A stretch of DNA of 56,642 bases from Pseudomonas sp. (GCF_030150285.1 NZ_JASLGE010000033.1:1-56642); one strand, 5' to 3'; positions 25,384-34,073 are shown, counted from the first letter of the stretch. Translations and numbers: made by a program. Notes: generated by a model from the letters alone, not told the origin.

Positions 25384-26247
25384 ATGAAAAAGTTCTTCAG
25401 CTTGCTTGCCACCTTGCTGGTCCTGGCCCTTGCGATAGGGATTGGCCGCACGCTTTGGGAGCATTACATGAATACCCCGTGGACCCGTGATGGGCGGGTA
25501 CGGGCCGATATCATCAACGTGGCCGCTGACGTTAACGGGTACGTGGTCAATGTGCCGGTCAAGGACAACCAGTTGGTGAAAAAGGGCGATGTGCTGTTGG
25601 AAATCGACCCTGAACACTACGACATTGCGGTGAAACAGGCGCAGTCGCTGGTGGCTTCCCGCAAGGCCACCTGGGAGATGCGCAAGGTGAATGCCCGTCG
25701 CCGGGCCGATATGGACAACTTGGTGATCTCCCGTGAGAACCGCGATGATGCCAGCAACATTGCCGACTCGGCCTTGGCTGATTACCAGCATGCTCAGGCC
25801 CAGTTGGACGCGGCCTTGCTGAACCTCAAACGCACTAAAGTACTGGCCACTGTCGACGGTTACGTGACCAACCTCAACGTGCACCGAGGCGACTATGCCC
25901 GGGTCGGCGAGCCGAAAATGGCCGTGGTCGATAAAGACTCGTTCTGGGTATACGGTTTCTTCGAAGAAACCAAGCTGCCGCATATCCGTGTGGGCGACAA
26001 AGCCGACTTGCAAATGATGAGCGGCGAAGTGCTCAAAGGACACGTAGAAAGTATCGCCCGCGGTATCTACGACCGTGATAACCCCGAGAGCCGCGAGATG
26101 GTGGCCGACGTCAACCCCACGTTCAACTGGGTGCGCCTGGCCCAGCGCGTACCGGTGCGTATCCACATTGACGAAATCCCGGACGGTTTCCTGCTGGCGG
26201 CCGGTACCACCTGCACAGTGATTGTGGAGCAGCCCCCAGAACGGTGA
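25384..26247 (+). CDS. HlyD/AaeA-type membrane-fusion protein
   Basis: A 287-residue periplasmic adaptor. It has one N-terminal membrane anchor (residues 4-22) and a first biotinyl-lipoyl half (VAADVNGYVVNVPVKDNQLV followed by KKGDVLLEIDP). A helical hairpin is followed by the second lipoyl half (TVDGYVTNLNVHRGDYARVG) and a beta-barrel. It links the FUSC pump with the NodT-type channel. Last gene of the operon; the next gene, 97 bp on, has its own dyad. Confidence 0.88.
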   Translation: MKKFFSLLATLLVLALAIGIGRTLWEHYMNTPWTRDGRVRADIINVAADVNGYVVNVPVKDNQLVKKGDVLLEIDPEHYDIAVKQAQSLVASRKATWEMRKVNARRRADMDNLVISRENRDDASNIADSALADYQHAQAQLDAALLNLKRTKVLATVDGYVTNLNVHRGDYARVGEPKMAVVDKDSFWVYGFFEETKLPHIRVGDKADLQMMSGEVLKGHVESIARGIYDRDNPESREMVADVNPTFNWVRLAQRVPVRIHIDEIPDGFLLAAGTTCTVIVEQPPER

Positions 26248-26270
26248 CGCCCCTCGGTCTGGCGTGACGC

Positions 26271-26286
26271 CTGTCATTTCTGACAG
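26271..26286. promoter_or_regulatory. Conserved dyad upstream of toxin gene 2
   Basis: CTGTCA-TTTC-TGACAG is a perfect inverted repeat ending 58 bp before the start. It is the counterpart of the dyad at 17232-17249 and sits at nearly the same distance from its gene. Confidence 0.6.
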
Positions 26287-26344
26287 TAGCCACGCCAATT
26301 TTTTACGCCTTTACTCCCATCAAGCACTTGTCTGAGTCTTGGTG

Positions 26345-29116
26345 ATGCCTTCCCTACACCGTCATACTCCTACCTTGAGTGTGCTTGACGCGCGCGGCTT
26401 GCAGGTCCGTTCTGTTGCCTGGTGCCGTTCAGCGCCTGATGCCCCGGCAGAGGCACGCGTTCATCGCGCCCGTTTTGACGCGGCAGGCCATGAGGTCGCG
26501 CAATGGGACCCGCGCTTGTGGGCGCGCAAGCAATATGATCCCGCGACCCCGGCCAACCTTCAGAACCTCTATACCTTGTCTGGCGCGGTGCTGAGCACTG
26601 CCAGTGTCGATGCGGGGTGGCGGATCAGTTTGCTGGGCGATGCCGGGCACTTGATGCAGAGCTGGGACGGGCGGGGCAGTGAGCAACGAAACCACTACGA
26701 CGCGTTACTGCGGCCCACGGCGTTGTTTGCAAAGGCGTTGAATAGCGACACATTGACCTGTATTTCCCGTTATAGCTACGGTTCAGTTGACGCCGATTCA
26801 GCGTTGAACAACCAGTGTGGCCGGTTGATCCGTCACGATGATCTGGCGGGTACCCGGCATTTTCCGGCGTTCGGTTTACTGGGCGGGGTACTTGAGCAGC
26901 AACAGTGCTTTCTGAAAGCGCTTGGCCCTGTCAATTGGCCTGAGAACATACCCGAGCGCAATGATTTGCTTGAGCCGCAGGGGTACAGCAGCCGCTCGAC
27001 GTTTAATGCAGTGGGCGAAACCAGTGAGCAGGCCGATGCCCAGCGCAATGTGCAACGGTTCACCCAGACTATTGATGGGCAATTGCACGAATTGCGCTTG
27101 TTGCAGGCCAATATACCCACCGCCAAGGTGCTCGTCAGTCAGATTCAGCACAACGCCCACGGTCAGATCACGGCGCAAACGGCGGGTAATGGCGTGGTCA
27201 GCGCGTTCGAGTATTGCCCTCGGGACGGTCGGCTGATGCGTTTGCACGCGGGCGCGTTGCAAGACCTGAATTATATCTATGACCCGGTAGGCAATATCGT
27301 GAGCCTTGAGGACAAGGCGCAGGTCGCTCGCCACTTTGCGGGCCAACGTATCGACCCGATCAACCGCTACACCTACGACAGTCTGTACCAACTAATACAC
27401 GCCACAGGCTGGGAGTCGGGCAGCGCCAATCAAGGCCCGGCCCACCTCCCGGACCCGCAGGCCGTCGCGAATTACCAGCAGACTTATCGCTACGACGCGG
27501 GCGGTAATTTGCTTGAGCTGACCCATCTGGGCCCGCAAAACCACAGTCGCCTGTTGGTGGCGGATGAGTGCAGCAACCGCTGTTTACCGGTCAAGGGCAG
27601 TCGACGGCCTGTTGCTGACGGATTTGATGAGAACGGCAACCTGCTGGCGCTGGACAACGGCCGATCACTGACCTGGGACCTGCACAACCAGCTCACACAC
27701 GTTCGGCCTGTGCAGCGTGAGGGGGCAGAAGATGATAGCGAGCATTACGTTTACGGCGCGGAGGGCATGCGCCTGCGCAAAATTCGCATCAGTCAAACCA
27801 ATGCCCGCACTGTGATCAGCGAAACCCGTTACCTACCAGGGTTGGAGCTGCGGACCAACGCCACGGGGGAAACGGTGCAGGTCATCACTGCCCAGGCCGG
27901 GCGCAACACCGTGCAGGTGCTGCATGGGTCGAGCAGGCCGTCCAAGGGGGTGGTCAACGACCTCTGCCGCTACACCTTGGCTGACCATTTGGGTTCCTGC
28001 AGTGTCGAGCTGGACAGTGATGCTCAGATAATTAGCCGCCAGACCTACCACCCGTTCGGCACAACGGCGTTCAGCGATATGGGTAACGCTAGTCAAACGA
28101 CTTTTCGAACCCTGCAGTATTCGGGCAAGGAGCTGGATGCAACGGGGCTTTATTACTATGGTCGGCGTTATTACATGCCGTGGTTACAGCGATGGGTGAA
28201 TACGGATCCGGCCGGGGGGGTGGACGGTTTGAACCTTTTTGCGATGGTGGGAAACAATCCGATCAAGTTTGTGGACACCCAGGGCTTGATTAAAACAGAT
28301 CCAGAAGAATCGGTAGACATCGCTGAGTTTGAAGCGGCGGGTACGCGTCGTTCAGCAGACATCGTAAACGCAGGCACTGCGCTTAAGCACTATCCAAAGA
28401 TGTCAGTCGCCAAGCTGAAAAAAGTCCAGGAAGAGGATTACAAAATTAACCCGGACAATCGTTTGAGCAAAAAAACGGTTGCTACGCTAAATGCTCATGC
28501 GTTCGCCATTATTCCTACTGTAGGGACGATGGTGATGAACCACTTCAATCTTGAGGCACCAAAGGGAGGCCCGATTAATTATCGTGGCGTGGACCCTGAC
28601 TACACGAGCGTAGAGTTTAAGGAAGAGCACTATTTGGGTTTTGGCTCCTACAGAATTTCCTCCATCAGCGACTATTTGCAACATCTCAGTGCTGACTACA
28701 GCGCCGCGCTCAGTGATCCTGTTCATAAACGAGCTCTTACAGTTCAAGACTTGGAGAATAACCCGCTCTTTTCCAGGTCGGTTATTCAGTCTGATGAACT
28801 TCAAAGCCCCGTAAAGGAATGGGTGAGCAAACACATAGAGAGCAGTGATGGCGTGATTCCTGTGCGCGCTGGCGGCCCGGGTGCGCATGCAGAAGTGAGA
28901 GTGCTGAACACGATTGTAGGGTTGTACCCCAATAACGCGGAGCGAATGCTGGCAGATACTCAGTTGTACACACATCGACTCCCGCCTAATGGCGATTCAT
29001 GGGATTTTGTAGGGTGTTACAACTGCACAGGTGTTATTCCAGCCGAGGTCAATGTGCGTACGGGGCGAAGCCAACAAAGCTATGCCAGCTTTAATCAGGC
29101 AGTGAGGCGGCAGTGA
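26345..29116 (+). CDS. TccC-like RHS toxin with C-terminal deaminase domain
   Basis: A 923-residue protein. Residues 1 to about 650 form the Tc-toxin C-component RHS shell, similar throughout to the toxin at 17311 (PTLSVLDARGLQVRSV, YTLSGAVL, SVDAGWRIS), ending with the self-cleavage core NTDPAGGVDGLNLFAMVGNN. The C-terminal about 270 residues are different: GPGAHAEVRVLN (H848-A-E850) and FVGCYNCTGV (C891-x2-C894) make the zinc and proton-shuttle site of the cytidine-deaminase fold, as in the YwqJ/BURPS668-type toxin deaminases. Substrate (nucleotide, DNA, RNA or protein) unknown. ATG 26345 is preceded by in-frame TTG and GTG codons. The effector is more A+T-rich than the shell. No immunity gene is seen. 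Confidence 0.82.
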   Translation: MPSLHRHTPTLSVLDARGLQVRSVAWCRSAPDAPAEARVHRARFDAAGHEVAQWDPRLWARKQYDPATPANLQNLYTLSGAVLSTASVDAGWRISLLGDAGHLMQSWDGRGSEQRNHYDALLRPTALFAKALNSDTLTCISRYSYGSVDADSALNNQCGRLIRHDDLAGTRHFPAFGLLGGVLEQQQCFLKALGPVNWPENIPERNDLLEPQGYSSRSTFNAVGETSEQADAQRNVQRFTQTIDGQLHELRLLQANIPTAKVLVSQIQHNAHGQITAQTAGNGVVSAFEYCPRDGRLMRLHAGALQDLNYIYDPVGNIVSLEDKAQVARHFAGQRIDPINRYTYDSLYQLIHATGWESGSANQGPAHLPDPQAVANYQQTYRYDAGGNLLELTHLGPQNHSRLLVADECSNRCLPVKGSRRPVADGFDENGNLLALDNGRSLTWDLHNQLTHVRPVQREGAEDDSEHYVYGAEGMRLRKIRISQTNARTVISETRYLPGLELRTNATGETVQVITAQAGRNTVQVLHGSSRPSKGVVNDLCRYTLADHLGSCSVELDSDAQIISRQTYHPFGTTAFSDMGNASQTTFRTLQYSGKELDATGLYYYGRRYYMPWLQRWVNTDPAGGVDGLNLFAMVGNNPIKFVDTQGLIKTDPEESVDIAEFEAAGTRRSADIVNAGTALKHYPKMSVAKLKKVQEEDYKINPDNRLSKKTVATLNAHAFAIIPTVGTMVMNHFNLEAPKGGPINYRGVDPDYTSVEFKEEHYLGFGSYRISSISDYLQHLSADYSAALSDPVHKRALTVQDLENNPLFSRSVIQSDELQSPVKEWVSKHIESSDGVIPVRAGGPGAHAEVRVLNTIVGLYPNNAERMLADTQLYTHRLPPNGDSWDFVGCYNCTGVIPAEVNVRTGRSQQSYASFNQAVRRQ

Positions 29117-29143
29117 AACGGGGGGCAACGGTCACCCCTCCCT

Positions 29144-29413
29144 TTACGCGTTGCAAAACGTCTCATGCAAATGCCGCCACAGAATCTTGCCGTTGGCGTC
29201 GGTTTCAAATACGGCGGTGGCGCGTCGGTCGGTGCGGCTGCCGTTGTGTTCCTCCTGCAGTTCGCGGTAACTGACGACTGCACGGCCTGCGGAGTGGGCG
29301 ATGCCGGTAAATTCGCTGAGGGTAATGACCAGATCGGGGCGGCCACCGCGCAAGGGTTCAAACAAGGCCTCCAGGCCGTCGAGATCCAGCACCTTGCCCG
29401 TCGGTGTAATCAT
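29144..29413 (-). pseudogene. Truncated NTF2/DUF4440-like gene
   Basis: An 89-codon frame beginning MITPTGKVLDLDGLEALFEP and ending LWRHLHETFCNA is the back two-thirds of an NTF2-like (SnoaL/DUF4440) domain. Upstream, between it and the SDR stop, the same strand still reads ALADALFA, a TAG stop, then SSMITPTG, as if a FAPxFSMIT segment had acquired a stop. Another frame reads HVQHLLTH, like the lost first helix. The gene therefore seems to have an internal deletion and a nonsense codon. Starting at 29413 it could still make a short product. Confidence 0.6.
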
Positions 29414-29466
29414 TGAGGACTAGGCGAACAGTGCGTCAGCAAGTGCTGCACGTGTGGGAATGGTTA

Positions 29467-30291
29467 CTATGCTGGCGTGTTGAGCCCAAAACGCTTCATC
29501 AGGATTTTTTGCAGCAAGGCGCGGGGCACCAGTGCCGCCAGCAGCGGCAGGGCGCGGCTGCCATTACCATAGCGCAGCAAGGCCGGCGGGCGGTTTTTTT
29601 GGCTGGCCTTGAAGATGGCGTCAACCAAAGCCCGCACGGGTGTCGGGTGGTCTTGCGAGGCCTTGGCGCGGGCACGAATACCGTCGCGCATCGGCCACCA
29701 CGGTGAGTCCTGTGCAATCAATTGCTCGGCCTGGGCGCTGGCGTTCTGCGCGAAGTGGGTGTCGATGGCACCCGGCTGCACTTCCAGCACGCGAACGCCG
29801 AAGGGCGCGAGTTCCATGCGCAGCGCTTCGCTCAAGGCGTGCACGGCGGCCTTCGAGGCGCAGTAGGCCCCGGCAAACGGTGTAACCAGCACCCCGGACA
29901 CGCTGCCGATAGTGATGACCAGGCCACGGTTGCGACGCAGCGGCTCGAACACGGCCCGGGTCACGCCGACCACCGAGAACACATTGGTCCTGAATTGCTG
30001 CTCCAGGCCTTCGACACCGCCATCAAGCACTGGCCCCATCGCGCCATAGCCTGCGTTGTTGATCAATACATCCAGCCCCTTGCCATGCTGCTTGATGCGG
30101 GCGCTGAGTTGGTCTACTTCCAGGCTGTCGTTGACGTCCAACTGCACCGCCGTAAAGCCCGCGGCCCTTAGCGCGGCTACATCGGCGGGTTTGCGGGCGG
30201 TGGCCCAGACTTCGTACCCGGCCTGCTGGTAGGTATCGGCCAATGCACGGCCAATGCCACTGGAACAGCCGGTAATCAAAACAAATGGCAT
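29467..30291 (-). CDS. Short-chain dehydrogenase, copy 1
   Basis: A 274-residue classical SDR: cofactor motif TGCSSGIG (near residue 8), NNAGYG, catalytic Ser in IGSVSGV and Tyr/Lys in YCASK, and a C-terminal extension (PPALLRYGNGSRALPLLAAL) typical of retinol-dehydrogenase-like bacterial SDRs. It is strongly similar along its whole length to the SDR at 30861-31691, so the two are tandem paralogues. It follows the small membrane protein gene by 19 bp. Substrate unknown. Confidence 0.87.
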   Translation of the reverse strand: MPFVLITGCSSGIGRALADTYQQAGYEVWATARKPADVAALRAAGFTAVQLDVNDSLEVDQLSARIKQHGKGLDVLINNAGYGAMGPVLDGGVEGLEQQFRTNVFSVVGVTRAVFEPLRRNRGLVITIGSVSGVLVTPFAGAYCASKAAVHALSEALRMELAPFGVRVLEVQPGAIDTHFAQNASAQAEQLIAQDSPWWPMRDGIRARAKASQDHPTPVRALVDAIFKASQKNRPPALLRYGNGSRALPLLAALVPRALLQKILMKRFGLNTPA

Positions 30292-30310
30292 CAGGTCATC
30301 CTTGCGTGGG

Positions 30311-30775
30311 TCAGTTGGCGAAGTGGCCTTGTAGACGTTCGGCCCTGAATTCGAGGCTATGTGGCCGGTAACCGGCGCGAATTGAAGGTAATGGCAAGCA
30401 GTCCTGCCACTCGGCCGCGCTTTGCAGCTCTCCCGGGCCGCGATAATGCGGGGCGGTGTAGGCCGTGTCGGCGAGGTTAACGGTATCGCCAGGTGCGTAG
30501 GCCGCCACGCGCCAACTGAGTTCGGTCAGCGGTACGTCGTTGCCATTGCGCAACGTCAAATGCAGCGGCCGGTCAGCCGGGCATTGGTCGGGGGCATACG
30601 CAAGGCGCAGTTCCAGGCGCGCCAATTGTTGCGCTTCACGGTGGTCTTGCCAGACCACGACCGCAGTGACGATAGCCAGCCCGATCAGGGCGGCCATCGA
30701 CACCGGCAAGGCTTTGGCCGGGTAGCGCAGCAACAGGATGAGCCAGGTGATGATCAGTAAAGCGCCGATAATCAT
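30311..30775 (-). CDS. Small membrane-anchored protein, hypothetical
   Basis: A 154-residue protein with two N-terminal hydrophobic segments (about 2-17 and 26-43) and a periplasmic beta-rich domain containing LHLTLRNGNDVPLTELSWRV. ATG 30775 has GAGG upstream. It lies between the two SDR genes. A decayed second copy of its C-terminal part lies at 31740-31965, before the other SDR, so the pair was duplicated as a unit. Function unknown. Confidence 0.75.
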   Translation of the reverse strand: MIIGALLIITWLILLLRYPAKALPVSMAALIGLAIVTAVVVWQDHREAQQLARLELRLAYAPDQCPADRPLHLTLRNGNDVPLTELSWRVAAYAPGDTVNLADTAYTAPHYRGPGELQSAAEWQDCLPLPSIRAGYRPHSLEFRAERLQGHFAN

Positions 30776-30860
30776 GACGTTGGCCTCACAGAGAATGAGC
30801 AGTCATCCTACTCGATAAACGGCCAGCATCCATCGCAAGTATTCTCTTGATGGGGTTGGT

Positions 30861-31691
30861 TTAGAGCGTGTGTGTGGGCTTTAAGCCAAAACGCCGCATC
30901 AGGATTTTCTGCCGCATGCCAGTAGGCAGCCAAAAAGCCAGAAACGGCATGAGTCGGCTGCTTTTTCCATAACGCAACAGCGCCGGCGGCTTGGTTTTTT
31001 GCGCAGCTCTGAGTACGGCTTCGGCCAGTTGTTTGGCCGCAGTGGGATTCGTGCGCGAGAAGTTGGTTCTTTGCCGAATGGCCTCACGCATGGGCCACCA
31101 AGGGGATTGCTCGTTAATCAACAGTTCGACCTGGTCGATGGCATTTTTGGCAAATGAAGAGGCGATGGCTCCAGGCTGCACCTCCATGACACGAATGCCA
31201 AAGGGCGCGAGTTCCATGCGTAGCACGTCGCTGAGTGCATGAACCGCCGCTTTCGAGGCGCAATAGGCACCGGCAAACGGGGTGGCCAGCACCCCGGACA
31301 CACTGCCGATGTTGATCACCAGCCCGTTGTTGCGGCGCAGGTGCGAGAGCAGGGCGCGGGTAACCCCGACCACGGATGAAACATTGGTCTCAAACTGACG
31401 TTGCAGGTTCACGGCTCCTGCTTCAAGTACCGGCCCCATGACGCCATAACCAGCATTATTAATCAGTACGTCCAGTCCACCGCCTTCGTGTGTCAGGCGC
31501 TCAAAAAGGTGCATCAATTGCGTCGGGTCATTTACATCCAGTTGTACGGCGTTAAACCCTTCTATTGCCAATTGCGCCACATCTTCAGGTTTGCGTGCAC
31601 TGGCCCAAACGTCATGGCCTGCCGCCCTGAAAGTGTTAGCCAGAGCGCGGCCAATGCCACTGGAACAACCGGTAATCAAAACACGAGGCAT
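30861..31691 (-). CDS. Short-chain dehydrogenase, copy 2
   Basis: A 276-residue SDR with the same motifs as copy 1: TGCSSGIG, NNAGYG, IGSVSGV, YCASK, and the same C-terminal RYGKSSRLMPFLAF pattern. ATG 31691 is preceded by AAAGGA. Many substitutions are scattered between the copies, indicating an old duplication with both enzymes retained. Substrate unknown. Confidence 0.87.
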   Translation of the reverse strand: MPRVLITGCSSGIGRALANTFRAAGHDVWASARKPEDVAQLAIEGFNAVQLDVNDPTQLMHLFERLTHEGGGLDVLINNAGYGVMGPVLEAGAVNLQRQFETNVSSVVGVTRALLSHLRRNNGLVINIGSVSGVLATPFAGAYCASKAAVHALSDVLRMELAPFGIRVMEVQPGAIASSFAKNAIDQVELLINEQSPWWPMREAIRQRTNFSRTNPTAAKQLAEAVLRAAQKTKPPALLRYGKSSRLMPFLAFWLPTGMRQKILMRRFGLKPTHTL

Positions 31692-31739
31692 CAGAATATC
31701 CTTTGTGGAAAAGCTGCCTTGCAAGCGCTGCGCCCGTAT

Positions 31740-31965
31740 TTAGAGGGTGCGCGCACGATAACCGGCGCGCAAGGGCGGCACGGGAAACATTCAGCCCTAT
31801 CGCCTGGCGTAAACAGTCGCGATGGTCTGGGTCAGGTGCGGTAGAGAGGTTATCGGCGGGGTGGACAGTATCGTCTGGTCCGTAGGCTGCGATACGCGAA
31901 GCCTGCTCTATGATCGATAGGTCATTGCATCGCGTAGCGTAAGAAGAAGGGCACGGCACAAGGGC
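31740..31965 (-). pseudogene. Relic of the small membrane protein gene
   Basis: Pieces of the 30311-30775 protein are still readable on the minus strand in shifted frames. LLTLRDAM matches LTLRNGND; RIAAYGPDDTVHPAD matches RVAAYAPGDTVNLAD; FPVPPLRAGYRARTL then a stop matches LPLPSIRAGYRPHSL. The N-terminal membrane part is gone. This is the decayed partner of SDR copy 2. Confidence 0.75.
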
Positions 31966-32005
31966 CTTTGCCGAGGACGCACGGGCGTGCACCCTCGGTG
32001 ACTAT

Positions 32006-32785
32006 TTACTCGGGGGCGTGGTCGCGCAGGAAAACCAGCAGATCAGGCTTGGATTGTTCGGCACTGTAGCGATAACCCTGCGCGTCGAACTGCTTGAGGT
32101 GTTCTGGGGTGTTGATGCGTTCCTTGATCACAAAACGGCTCATCATGCCGCGTGCTTTCTTGGCGTAAAAACTGATGATTTTATGCTGGCCGTTTTTCAG
32201 GTCCTTGAATTCGGTGTTGATGATGCGCGCATTCAAGGCGGTTTTCTTGACGGCTGAAAAGTACTCGTTGGAGGCCAGGTTTAACAGCACATCATCACCT
32301 TGCTCGGCCAGCGCTTGGTTAAGCCACTCGCTGATGCGCGTACCCCAGAACGCGTACAAGTCTTTACCGCGAGCGTTGGCCAGCTTGGTGCCCATTTCCA
32401 AGCGGTACGGCATCATCAGGTCGAGCGGGCGCAGCAAGCCATACAGCCCGGAGAGCATGCGCAGATGGTTTTGCGCGTAATCAAAGTCGTCTTCACTGAA
32501 ATCGACGGCATTCAGGCCGGTGTACACATCGCCCTTGAAGGCCAGCAGCGCCTGTTTGGCGTTCTCGGGGGTAAAAGTGGGGATCCAACTGCCAAAGCGC
32601 GCGGCATTGAGCCCCGAAAGCTTGTCGGACAGGTGCATCAATTCGCCAATTTGTTGCGGGCTCAGCTCACGCAGGCACTCGATCAACGCTTGAGAATGGT
32701 CCAGGTACTGCGGTTGAGTGAAACGCGCAGTGGCAGGCGGGGTTTCGTAATCGAGTGTCTTGGCGGGTGAAATCACCATCAGCAT
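32006..32785 (-). CDS. yaaA: YaaA/DUF328 peroxide-stress protein
   Basis: A 259-residue protein of the YaaA family, opening MLMVISPAKTLDYETPP and containing YTGLNAVDFSEDDFDYAQNH and LNLASNEYFSAVK. In E. coli YaaA lowers free iron and protects DNA during peroxide stress, and related proteins bind DNA through a helix-hairpin-helix. ATG 32785 is set by AGGAG upstream. Full family length. It is divergent from the deacetylase-like gene. Confidence 0.9.
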   Translation of the reverse strand: MLMVISPAKTLDYETPPATARFTQPQYLDHSQALIECLRELSPQQIGELMHLSDKLSGLNAARFGSWIPTFTPENAKQALLAFKGDVYTGLNAVDFSEDDFDYAQNHLRMLSGLYGLLRPLDLMMPYRLEMGTKLANARGKDLYAFWGTRISEWLNQALAEQGDDVLLNLASNEYFSAVKKTALNARIINTEFKDLKNGQHKIISFYAKKARGMMSRFVIKERINTPEHLKQFDAQGYRYSAEQSKPDLLVFLRDHAPE

Positions 32786-32942
32786 GAGGTCGTCTCCTGT
32801 AAGCGTGGGAAGGATTCTAGGGGCTTGGGCGATTTGACTCCACCTATCAGCGCAATAGCCCATCGGTGGGGCGGTGCGCGCGTGCCGATGGTGGCAACGG
32901 TGAGGTTATAGTACTGGCCAGTATTGAGTGGGGAGATGACCT

Positions 32943-34073
32943 GTGCGAGTTGTTCTTTTCTTGTCGGCCTGGCTGGTATGCCTGGGGGCCGTGGCGGCCC
33001 CCAACGCGCCGGTGACGTTGGACCGCAGTACCTGGCCCGAGGCATTGACCAGCCCGGCGTTGTTCGATGTGGCCTCACGCGCCGAGATCCTCACCTTTGC
33101 TCATGCCTTGCGGGTCAGTGAAGCGCTGGATGAACGTGCGCTTAAAGCGCGCTTGGGGCTCAACGTCATCAACGTCGAGGCGATTGATCGCGTCCGCAAG
33201 AGTATGTGGCAACGGCTGTTGGTCAATTACAGCCGTGCCGGGCAAAGCTGCGATCAGGATGCGTCGTTCTGTTATTACGTCGACGGCCTGGACAGCCTGC
33301 GCGAGCTGGCCGGCACGTTTGAAGTTGGCCCGGATTCGTTTTATGCGGCCTGGGCTGAACCCAGTGCCACGTTTCATCGTCGCTACTTGGATGAGCAACT
33401 GCGCCTGGCGGCGTTGTCTCCCTCCGCGCGCAATGAAATTGAACTGCTCGGTGACCATGAACTGAACGGCGATCAACTGCACGACAGGCTGTTTATGCTG
33501 ACCTTTAACAGCGGCCCGACCCTGTTACCGGGCACCACCGACTGGCTCACGGATTACCTGCGCAAACAGTCCATGAGTGCGACGTTTTTTGTGCTGGGCA
33601 ACCGTCTGCAGGCACGGCTCGACAAAACGGATGGGCCCGCGCTCAAGGCGTTGTACAAGGACCAGTGTGTGGGCGTGCAGGGCTGGGAGTACCGCTCGCA
33701 CAGTCATTGGCAGGCGTGGCAAGACTCGATAGTGCGCAGTGTTGGCTTGGTGCGTCAGGTTTTACCTGGCAGTTATGTGCCCCTGTTTCGCCCGCCCTAC
33801 GGGCAACGGCGGGGCGACAGCGCCGAATTTTTCAAGGCTGAGGGCTTGAATGTTGCGTTGTGGACAATGGATTCACAGGACATGACGTCGGGCCTGACCG
33901 CCGAACAGTCCGCGCACCGGGTGCTAACGTTGATGCTGCTGTGGCGCCATGGGGTGATTGTGTTTAACGACACCTTGGACAAGGTGCACACGGCGTTGCC
34001 GTGGCTGCTCAAAAATACGGCGCAAAGCGGGTTGGGCTGGGAGGCGTGTAGTGAATTTGGGAAGGGGCTTTAA
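32943..34073 (+). CDS. Polysaccharide deacetylase-like protein with altered catalytic motif
   Basis: A 376-residue exported protein with signal peptide ending LGAVAAP. The N-terminal about 170 residues are helical and unassigned, and a NodB-like domain follows from about residue 185. NodB motif 1 (normally TFDDGP) is TFNSGP, lacking both Asp residues. The metal-binding motif 2 is not the usual HxxxH type (RSHSHWQ). Motif 3 RPPYG is intact, and motif 4 is LWTMDSQD. It may be inactive, use other residues, or bind rather than cleave glycans. GTG start after GGGGAGATGACCT. Confidence 0.75.
   Translation: MRVVLFLSAWLVCLGAVAAPNAPVTLDRSTWPEALTSPALFDVASRAEILTFAHALRVSEALDERALKARLGLNVINVEAIDRVRKSMWQRLLVNYSRAGQSCDQDASFCYYVDGLDSLRELAGTFEVGPDSFYAAWAEPSATFHRRYLDEQLRLAALSPSARNEIELLGDHELNGDQLHDRLFMLTFNSGPTLLPGTTDWLTDYLRKQSMSATFFVLGNRLQARLDKTDGPALKALYKDQCVGVQGWEYRSHSHWQAWQDSIVRSVGLVRQVLPGSYVPLFRPPYGQRRGDSAEFFKAEGLNVALWTMDSQDMTSGLTAEQSAHRVLTLMLLWRHGVIVFNDTLDKVHTALPWLLKNTAQSGLGWEACSEFGKGL

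Noticed and set aside
26222..26290. Dyad 26271-26286 as an intrinsic terminator of the efflux operon
   Set aside because: No T-run follows, and its near-identical copy before the other toxin gene has no gene of the same strand just upstream, so an operator is the better reading.
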